Below are positions 56,520 to 64,000 of a stretch of DNA of 64,000 nucleotides, one piece after another (position 1 is the stretch's first letter; each line of letters opens with the position of its first letter). Origin of the DNA: Colius striatus (taxonomy: Eukaryota; Chordata; Aves; Coliiformes; Coliidae); assembly GCF_028858725.1 (NCBI RefSeq), contig NC_084763.1, forward strand, positions 1 to 64,000, in the 5' to 3' direction. The position numbers and the translations under genes were made by a program. The notes under the pieces were generated by a model that saw only the letters and a list, made by a program, of their open reading frames with translations, searched no databases and was not told the DNA's origin.

Positions 56520-57175
56520 TGGGATCTGGCTGGGATCCATCCAGGGGCCATCTGGGATCCATCCAGGGGTCATCCAGGCTCTGCCCTGGGTCCATTTAGA
56601 GTCTTTTTGTAGGGGTTTTGTCCAGGATCCGTTTTGTCTCTGGGCTGGGATCCATCCAGGTTGTGTCCTGGGTCCATTTAGAGCCTTTTGGGGAGGGGGG
56701 GGGGTTGTCTGGGATCCATCCAGGCTCTGCCCTGGGTCCATTTAGGGTCTTTTGGGGGGAGGGTTGTCCAGGATCTGTTTTGTCTCTGGGCTGGGATCCA
56801 TCCAGGTTGTGTCCTGGGTCCATTTAGGGTCTTCTTGTGGGGGTTTTGTCCAGGGTCTGTTTTGTCTCTGGGCTGGGATCCATCCAGGCTCTGCCCTGGG
56901 TCCATTTAGGGTCTTTTTGGGGGGGTTATCCAGGATCTGTTTTGTCTCTGGGCTGGGATCCATCCAGGCTGTATTCTGGGTCTATTCAGAGCTTTTTGGG
57001 GAGTGGGAGGTTGCCTGGGATCCATTTGGGATCCATCCAGCCTCTGCTCTGGGTCCATTTAGGTCTTTTTGGGGGAGACTGTCCAGGATCCGTTTGGGAT
57101 CCATCCGGCATCCATCCAGCCTCTGTCCTGGGTCCATTGAGGTCTTTTTTTGGGGGGTTCTGCCCAGGATCCGTT
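56520..57175. repeat. About 80-bp minisatellite (GGGATCCATCCAGG)
   Basis: About eight units contain GGGATCCATCCAGGCTCTGC, CCTGGGTCCATTTAGGGTCT and often GATCTGTTTTGTCTCTGGGC. Adjacent starts are about 63-84 bp apart (56,649, 56,712, 56,792, 56,876 and 56,959). Confidence 0.92.
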
Positions 57176-57189
57176 GGGGATCCTCTCGG

Positions 57190-57600
57190 ATCCTTACAGA
57201 CACGCCCTTAACCCTATAGACACCCACATATATCCCTAGAGACATCCCATAACTGTACTGACACTCATACAGACACCCCCTTAACCCTATAGACACCCCC
57301 CATAACCCTATAGACACCCACATATATCCCTACAGACACCCCCATAACCCTACTGACACTCCTACGTACCCCTAGAGACACCCCCTTAACCCTATAGACA
57401 CCCCCATAGATCCCTATAGGCATCCCCCATAACCATATAGGCACCCACATATATCCCTATAGACACCCCCATAACCCTACTGACACACACACACGTATCC
57501 CTATAGACACACACATGACCATACAGACACCCCCATAAGTCTGTAGGCACCCACATATATCCCTATAGGCATCCCCAAAGCCTATAGACACCATATATAT
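57190..57600. repeat. ACACCCACATATATCCCTA minisatellite
   Basis: Repeats of CCCTATAGACACCCCCATAA and CACCCACATATATCCCTA in variable order. No coding potential beyond repeat frames. Confidence 0.9.
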
Positions 57601-58095
57601 CCCCCCATAGCCTTCTCATAGCCCCTATAGCCCCGTATAGCCCCCCATAGCCTCCTCATAGTCCCCCATAGCCTCCTCAGAGCCCCTATAGCCCCTTCAT
57701 AGCCCCCCATAGCCCCCTCATAGCCCCTATAAACCCCTCATAGCTCCCATAGCCCCTATAGCCCCTTCATAGCCCATATAGTCCCCCATAGCCCCCTTAT
57801 AGCCCATATAGCCCCTTCATAGCCCCTATAGCCCCCCATAGCCTCCTTATAGACTATATAGCCCCCCATAGCCTCCTCATATCCCCCTCATAGCCCCCCA
57901 TAGCCTTCTCATAGTCGCTATAGCTCCTTCATAGCCCCCCCATAGCCTCCTCATAGCCCCCCATAGCCTCCTCATAGCCCCCATAGTATCTTGATAGCCC
58001 CCCATAGCCTCAGCATAGCCCCTATAGCCCCTACAGCCCCCCATAGCCCCCTTATAGCCCCCCATAGCCCATATAGCCCCCCGTAGCCCCCCACT
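57601..58095. repeat. About 20-bp CATAGCCCC minisatellite
   Basis: Units such as ATAGCCCCCCATAGCCTCCT and ATAGCCCCTATAGCCCCTTC, related by simple substitutions. Confidence 0.92.
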
Positions 58096-58136
58096 GATGG
58101 GCTCCAGAGGGAACGAGCAGCACCGGCCAGACGCTT

Positions 58137-58142
58137 TTTATT
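58137..58142 (-). terminator. Candidate minus-strand polyadenylation signal
   Basis: TTTATT gives AATAAA on the minus strand in GTGTGAATAAAAAGCG, followed by a GT-rich CTGGCCGGTGCTG element: a good 3' end. In the human order the next minus-strand gene past C8orf82 is ARHGAP39, so this may be its 3' end, but no coding exon supports that here. Confidence 0.4.
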
Positions 58143-58520
58143 CACACGCCGTGGGGGGAGGGGCGGGGGGTGGTGCCTCTGGACCCCTCCCCCCAATCTG
58201 GACCCCCCCCGTCCTCCCCCCGTCCCCGGCCCACGGGCGGGGAGGGTCCCACAGCCGCGGGGGTGGGGGGGCTCGGGGAGATGCTCGGTGTCGGCTTCAT
58301 AATAAATAAAAGGCTGAAACGGAAAAAAAGGGGGAAAGGGGGGGAAAAAGGGGGAAAAAGAGAGAGGGGAAATACAAAAGCTGAGGGGGGGAAAGGGTTA
58401 AATGGGAACAGAGGAAGTGGGGACCCCCCCACACACCGGTGTCACCCCCACCCTCCCCCTGTGCCTCCTCCTCCCCCACGCCTGGCAGTGAGCAGAGCTG
58501 GGAGGTAGCGCTGGGGGTCC
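58143..58520. other. GC-rich possible 3' UTR with G/A-rich tract
   Basis: GC-rich DNA with an AATAAATAAA at 58,301-58,310 and a purine tract of GGGGGAAAAAGGG words at 58,321-58,395. No recognised protein on either strand. Confidence 0.4.
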
Positions 58521-59035
58521 CCCCACCCCAGGACCCCCCTCACCCTGTGACATCCACCTCGGGGACCCCCTGCGCCTTGGGGACCCCCCCACCTCGGTGA
58601 CACCCACCTTGAGGACTTCCCCCTGGGGACACCCATCTTGGGGATCCCCCCTCACCCTGGGGACCCTCCCTCCCTACTTTGGGGACACCCCCACCTTAGT
58701 GACACCCACCTTGGGGACCCCCCCACCTCAAGGACTCCCACATTGGGGACGCCTCCCTTCACTTTGGGGATCCCTCACCTTAAGGACACCCTCCCATCCA
58801 GGGACCCCCCCCCCCCCCCCCTTCCACCTTGGGGACATCCCCCTCAACTTTGGGGACCCCTCCCACCTTAAGGACTCCCACTTTGGGGACCCCTCCCCTG
58901 GGGACACCCACCACTTTGGGGACCCCCTTCCTTGTGACACCCACCTTGAAGACCCTCCACTTTCGGGACCCCCCCCCCCCCCCCCCTTCCCCTCCATGGC
59001 TCCCCCAACCCCGAGGAGAAATCAGCATCTGGGTT
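58521..59035. repeat. GGGGACACCCACCTT minisatellite
   Basis: Repeats of TGGGGACCCCCCCACCT and GTGACACCCACCTTGAGGA with two long C runs (about 17 bases at 58,806 and 18 bases at 58,970), sites where sequencing is unreliable. Confidence 0.88.
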
Positions 59036-59250
59036 GATAATTAGGGGCTTCTAATTAATAACTCTCTTTATACATCTCTGGACTCTGATGGGTGTCCTGT
59101 CCCACCCGACCCCCTCCCCATCCATGGGTGCTCCTGGGGTGCCCCCTCCACTGTGGGTGCCCCCCACCCTCACCGTCCCATGTCACCCGAAGGCACTTGG
59201 GGGTGGCTTTGGGGGGCACCTCCCGGTGCCAGGTGGGTGGGGATGGGGGA
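59036..59250. other. Short spacer, no feature recognised
   Basis: Non-repetitive GC-rich spacer between two minisatellites. No gene is supported. Confidence 0.4.
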
Positions 59251-60512
59251 GATGAGGGCACTGGGGGGTCCAGGAGGGGGTGTTAGGTGCCACTGGGGGT
59301 GGGTGGGTGCTGGAGGAGGTGATGGGCACCAAGGTGGGTGCAAGAGGAGCAGGAGGAGATGATGGGTGCCAAGATGGGTCCAGGAAGACCAGGACAAGAT
59401 GAGGGGGGCACCAAGCTGGGTTGGGCAGGGGGAGGTGATGGGCACCAGAACGGGTCCAGGAGAAGAAAGATGGTGCCAAGATAGGATGGGCAGGAACAGG
59501 AGGAGATGGTGGGCACCAAGATGGGTCAAGCTGGGCAAAGAGATGAGGGGCACCAGGACTGGTTGGTCAGAACCAGAAGGAGATTGAGGGTGCCAAGGTG
59601 CATCCAGGAGAAGCAAGAGGTGATGGGGGCCAAGATGAGCTGGGCCTGACCTGCAGAAGGTGATGGGAGCCAAGATGAGTTGGGCAGGAGGAGATGAGGG
59701 GCACCAAAAATAGGTCCAGGAGGACCAGAAAGTGATGGGTGCCAAGTTGGGTTGGGCAGGACCAGGAAGAGATGGTGGGCACCAAGATGGGTCAAGCTGG
59801 GCCAAGAAGAGATGAGGGACACCAGGAGTGGTTGGTCAGCACAGGAAGGAGATTGTGGGTGCCAAGGTGGGTCCAAGAGGACCAGAAGATGATGGGTGCC
59901 AAGATGGGCTGAGCAGGAGATAAGTGGCACCAAGATGGGTTGGGCAGGAGATGATGGGCACCAAAATGGGTCCAGGAGGACCAGGAGGAGATGATGGGTG
60001 CAAAGGTGGGTCAGGTAGAGCCAAGAAGAGATGAAAGGTGCCAAGGTGGGTTGGTCAGGACCAGGAGGAGATGATGGGCACCAAAGATGTGTCCAGCAGG
60101 GCCAAGCAGATGTGAGGGGCATTGAGATGGTTCCAGGAGAAGTGGAAGGCATCATGAGTGGCAAAACATTCCCAGCAGGACCAGAAGGACAGGACAGATG
60201 CCAAGATGTGTCTGGCAGGACCGAGCAGAGATGGCAGGATGCCAAGATGAGTTGGGAAGGACCAGGAGGAGACAATGGGCACCGAGTCCAGCAGGGCCAA
60301 GCAGAGATGACAGGATGCCAAGATGGGTTGGTCAGGAGCAGGAGGAGGTGATGGGCACCAAGATGGGTCCAGTAGGAGCAGGAGGAGGTGATGGGCACCA
60401 AGATAAGTCAGTCAGGAGGAGGTGATGGGCACCAAGATGGGTCCATCAGGAGCAGGAGGAGGTGATGGGTACGAAGATGAGTCAGTCGGGAGCAGGAGGA
60501 GCTGATGGGCAG
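59251..60512. repeat. About 40-bp GATGGGCACCAAGATGGGT minisatellite
   Basis: About 30 irregular units combine GATGGGCACCAAGATGGGTC with AGGAGGACCAGGAGGAG or GTTGGGCAGGA variants. Long frames on both strands come from the unit. Confidence 0.93.
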
Positions 60513-61618
60513 ACCTTGCCGCTGAAGAGCAAAGAGTGAAGAACGAGGAGGCCCGAGGAAGCTGACATGGGGAAGTCAGACGACATGAGACATACACAGA
60601 GGCTGGAGCATCTCTGCCTGGGACATGCTGCCATTGTCCTGAGAAGTAACTGCCTCCAAAGTCCAGGCTCTACACAAAAACCCTCTCTGTAACTCCTACC
60701 CTTGTCCCCTCCTCCCAGCCCCAACACAGCATTATCCCGGTACTTAATTTGCAAAGAATCACAGATCCGATTCCAAAAGTTGGCGGGTGCCACTGTGATG
60801 CGCTGCTCCTGAGCTTCGGTACCCCACTGTGTCCACATGACAGCAGCACTGACACACTCTGCTTGCCCCTTGTATTCTTATTCAGAGCACAGCCTCAGTC
60901 TCTGGAAACAGAGCAAAACAAGTGACTCAGATGCAAAACCTAATCACTCGGCAGCCAAAGCCCCAACACCTCGTCACTCGGCAGCCAAAGCCCCAACACC
61001 TCACTCGGCAGCCAAAGCCCCAGCACCTCACTCGGCAGCCAAAGCCCCAACTCCCACGTATCAAAAGCGAACTGACATACACTCAGTGCTCCTCCACCTG
61101 CCCTTGACTCTACATCCCCAGGCAGAGCACCTCTACGGTAAACACACACATATAAACACCAACACCACACAGAACACAGACAACACAACACAGAAGTGAG
61201 GAGACTCGGTCACATGATGCTGGGACTGGAGATGCCCTAAAGGCAAGGCCTGTGGGGCTGTGACAAAGAAGCGAGGCTCCACGGCAGCCACACAAAGAGG
61301 CTAAGGGAACAGCCCAGGATCAGGACTGGGATGATGGATGTGCAAGAAGCCTGATTGTGAGTCCTAGAGAATGCGGCGATGAAGAGAATGAGACCAAATC
61401 TCAGAACAGGGATGCCTACCGAGAAGAGCTGCTGACACAGCCTGGAACACTGCACCGTGGAAAACGACCGACAAAGAATTTCAAGATGTGAAGATGATCC
61501 ACAGTTTAAGCTTCTTATGCAAGAAAAGTGGCACTGATGGGCACTGGAATGAGGAGGTTTGTTCTTTGAGACCTCAAGGAAAGTGGCCGAGTCATGTGCC
61601 GTGTGCCTCAAGTGCAAA
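60513..61618. repeat. Second copy of subtelomeric macrosatellite segment
   Basis: From AGACCTTGCC to CTCAAGTGCAAAAA this is a near-copy, with internal deletions, of 10,260-11,572. Long identical stretches include CTCCTCCACCTGCCCTTGAC and CACACATATAAACACCAAC. It contains a small local repeat of CTCGGCAGCCAAAGCCCC at 60,948-61,050. Both edges are sharp: the 40-bp repeat on the left and the 30-bp GPT-side repeat on the right. Confidence 0.88.
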
Positions 61619-64000
61619 AATCCCCTCACCATTCCAGTGCCCACACTATGTCCCCTCATTGTCCCTGTGCCCACACCATGTCCCCTCACCATCCCTATGC
61701 CCACACTGTGTGCCGTCACCATCCACGTGCTCACACCTTGTCCCACACTATCCTTGTGCCAACAGCGTGTTCCCTCATTGTTCCTGTGCCCACACCATGT
61801 CCTCTCACCATCCCTGTGCCCACACTGTTTCCCCCCACCATCCCTGTGCCCCCACACCGTGTGCCCTCACCATTCCTGTGCCCACACTGTGCCCCTCACC
61901 ATCCCTGTGCCCCCATACCGTGTCTCACATCATCCCTGTGCCCACACCGTGTCCCCTCATTGTCCCTGTGCCGACATCGTGCCCTCACCATCCCTGTGCC
62001 CACACTGTGTCCCCCTACTATCCCTGTGCCCACACCATGTCCCCTCACCATCCCTTTGCCCATACCGTGTCCCACACCATCCCTGTGCCCACACCGTGTC
62101 CCCTCACCATCCCTGTGACCACACCATGTCCCCTCATTGTCCCTGGGCCCACACCGTCCCCTCACCATCCCTGTGCCCACACCGTGTCCCCCTACTATCC
62201 CTGTGCCCACACCATGTCCCCTCATTGTCCCTGTGCCCACACCATGTCCCACACCATCCCTGTGCCCACACTGTGTCCCCTCACCATCCCTGTGCCAACA
62301 CACCATGTCCCCTCACCATCCCTGTGCCCACATCGTGTCCCCCCACTATCCCTATGACCACACCGTGTCCCCCCACCATCCCTGTGCCCACATCATGTCC
62401 CCTGATTGTCCCTGTGCCCACACTGTGTCCCAAACCATCCCTGTGCCCACACCGTGTCCCCCAAGCATCCCTGTGCCAACACCATGTCCCACACCATTCC
62501 TGTGCCCACACGGTGTCCCACAACATCCTTATGCCCACAGGGTGTCCCCACATTGTCCCTGGGGCCACACCATGTCCCCTCATTATCCCTGTGCCCACAC
62601 CATCCCTGTGCCCACTCAGTGTCCCACACCATCCCTATTCCCAGACCATGTCCCCTCATTGTCACTGTGCCCACACCATATCCCACACCATCCCTGTGCC
62701 CTCACTGTATCCCCTCACCACCCCTGTGCCCACACCGTGCCCTCAGCATCCCTGTGCCCACACCATGTCCCCTCACCATCCCTGTGACCACACCATGTCC
62801 CCTCATTGTCCCTGGGCCCACACCGTGCCCTCTCCATCCCTGTGCCCACACTGTGTCCCCCTACTATCCCTGTGCCCACACCATGTCCCCTCACCATCCC
62901 TGTGCCCACACCATGTCCCCTCATTGTCCCTGTGCCCACACCATCGCTGTGCCCACACCGTGTCCCCTCACCATCCCTGTGCCCACACACCATGTCCCCC
63001 CACTATCCCTATGACCACACCGTGTCCCCCCACCATCCCTGTGCCCACATCATGTCCCGTGTTTGTCCCTGTGCCCACACTGTGTCCCAAACCATCCCTG
63101 TGCCCACACCGTGTCCCCCGAGCATCCCTGTGCCAACACCATGTCCCACACCATCCCTGTGCCCACACTGTGTCCCCTCACCATCCCTGTGCCCACACGG
63201 TGTCCCACAACATCCTTACGCCCACAGCGTGTCCCCTCATTGTCCCTGGGCCAACACCATGTCCCCTCATCATCCCTGTGCCCACACCATGTCCCACACC
63301 ATCCCTGTGCCCACTCCGTGTCCCACACCATCCCTATTCCCAGACCATATCCCCTCATTGTCACTGTGCCAACACCATGTCCCACACCATCCCTATGCCC
63401 ACACCATGTCCCCTCATTGTCACTGTGCCCACACCATGTCCCACACCATCCCTGTGGCCACACTGTGTCCCCCCACCATCCCTGTGCCCCCACACCATAT
63501 CCCCTCACCATCCTTGTGCCCACACCATGTCCCCTCATTGTCCCTGTGCCCACATCGTGTCCCACACAATCCCTGTGCCCACACCATGTCCCCCCATCAT
63601 TCCTGTGCTCACACTGTGTCCCCTCATGATCCCTGTGCCCACACCATGTCCCACACCATCCCTGTGCCCACATCATGCCCTCACCATCCCTATGCACACA
63701 CCATATCCCACACCATCCCTGTGACCACACTGTGTCCCCTCACCATCCCTGTGCCCACACTGTGTCCCCTCATTGTCCCTGTGCCCACACCATGTCCTAC
63801 AACATGCCTGTGCCCACACTGTGTCCCACACCATCCCCATGCCCACACCGCTTCCCCTCACTATTCCAGTGCCCACACCGTGCCCCCTCATTCTCCCTGT
63901 GCTCACACCATGCCCTCACCATCCCTGTGCCCACACCATGTCCCACACCGTCCCTGTGCCCACACCGTGTCCCCTCACCATCCCTGTGCCCCCACACCAT
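61619..64000. repeat. 30-bp C-rich minisatellite, block 3 (runs off the window)
   Basis: Same 30-mer as at 23.6-25.7 kb and 31.45-32.3 kb, with shared variants such as GTCCCCTCATTGTCCCTGTG and CCCCCTACTATCCC. It starts abruptly inside macrosatellite homology and continues to the last base. The 721-codon frame from 61,559 is a repeat artefact. Confidence 0.94.

Noticed and set aside
56373-57219. Trp/Gly-rich frames resembling a repeat protein
   Set aside because: Products of the 80-bp GGGATCCATCCAGG minisatellite, open on both strands.
59170-60401. Pro/Ser/His/Leu-rich minus-strand frames up to 291 codons
   Set aside because: Translation of the roughly 40-bp GATGGGCACCAAGATGGGT repeat; no start context or domain.
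61559-63724. 721-codon open frame at the right end
   Set aside because: Same 30-bp repeat artefact, with its first residues coming from unrelated macrosatellite sequence.
1-64000. CRISPR array or bacterial defence system suggested by the many short direct repeats
   Set aside because: The repeats are contiguous or degenerate minisatellites without unique spacers, and the telomere, introns and CR1 elements show a vertebrate chromosome.

Overview
The window reads as the extreme left end of a vertebrate chromosome, most likely a bird microchromosome. It opens with about 6.6 kb of CCCTAA telomere repeat in terminal orientation. It carries CR1-like retrotransposon tails, which are typical of birds and reptiles. 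Its recognisable genes are orthologues of human 8q24.3 neighbours: GPT, RECQL4, LRRC14 and C8orf82. No bacterial or viral gene system is visible. A galliform bird is a reasonable guess, but the sequence alone cannot fix the species.

Layout. 1-6.64 kb: telomere. 6.65-8.46 kb: short subtelomeric tandem repeats (a GGTCA-rich 27/28-mer, a G/T-rich stretch, a foldback and a purine-rich 21-mer). 9.65-18.96 kb: six tandem copies of a roughly 1.3-1.8 kb macrosatellite; the last three are close relatives and contain conserved exon-like blocks. 18.96-23.5 kb: mostly unique DNA, with a CR1 fragment, a four-unit 60/61-bp array of ETS-type motifs and an adjacent CpG-rich promoter-like block with NRF1- and YY1-type motifs. 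23.6-42.2 kb: minisatellites enclosing two copies of one GPT exon, followed by two more GPT exons. 42.8-43.06 kb: the last exon of a fucolectin-like gene on the minus strand. 43.4-50.65 kb: a 31-bp repeat sea holding two copies of the RECQL4/LRRC14 divergent promoter with RECQL4 exon 1. 50.66-52.6 kb: the 3' half of LRRC14. 53.75-56.46 kb: two exons of C8orf82 on the minus strand, with an intron array that grew from its own exon edge. 56.5-60.5 kb: further minisatellites. 60.51-61.62 kb: a second copy of part of the subtelomeric macrosatellite, fused at 61.62 kb to the same 30-bp minisatellite found beside GPT; this runs off the right end.

Gene order and strands (GPT +, RECQL4 -, LRRC14 +, C8orf82 -) match the human block, so the synteny is ancient. 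Every gene is incomplete, however. GPT has only three consecutive internal exons. RECQL4 has only exon 1, twice. LRRC14 lacks its N-terminal half and shows two one-base frame breaks. C8orf82 lacks exon 1 and has one clear and one possible frame break in homopolymers. Exons have been swamped, duplicated or lost among expanding GC-rich tandem repeats. Either this is a decaying subtelomeric copy, or a real locus with assembly errors in very difficult sequence; these two cannot be separated here.

The main things to follow up are the duplicated GPT exon within G-quadruplex-capable repeats, the duplicated RECQL4/LRRC14 promoter, the C8orf82 exon-edge array, the telomere-adjacent nuclear-receptor half-site array, and the ETS array beside an unassigned promoter.
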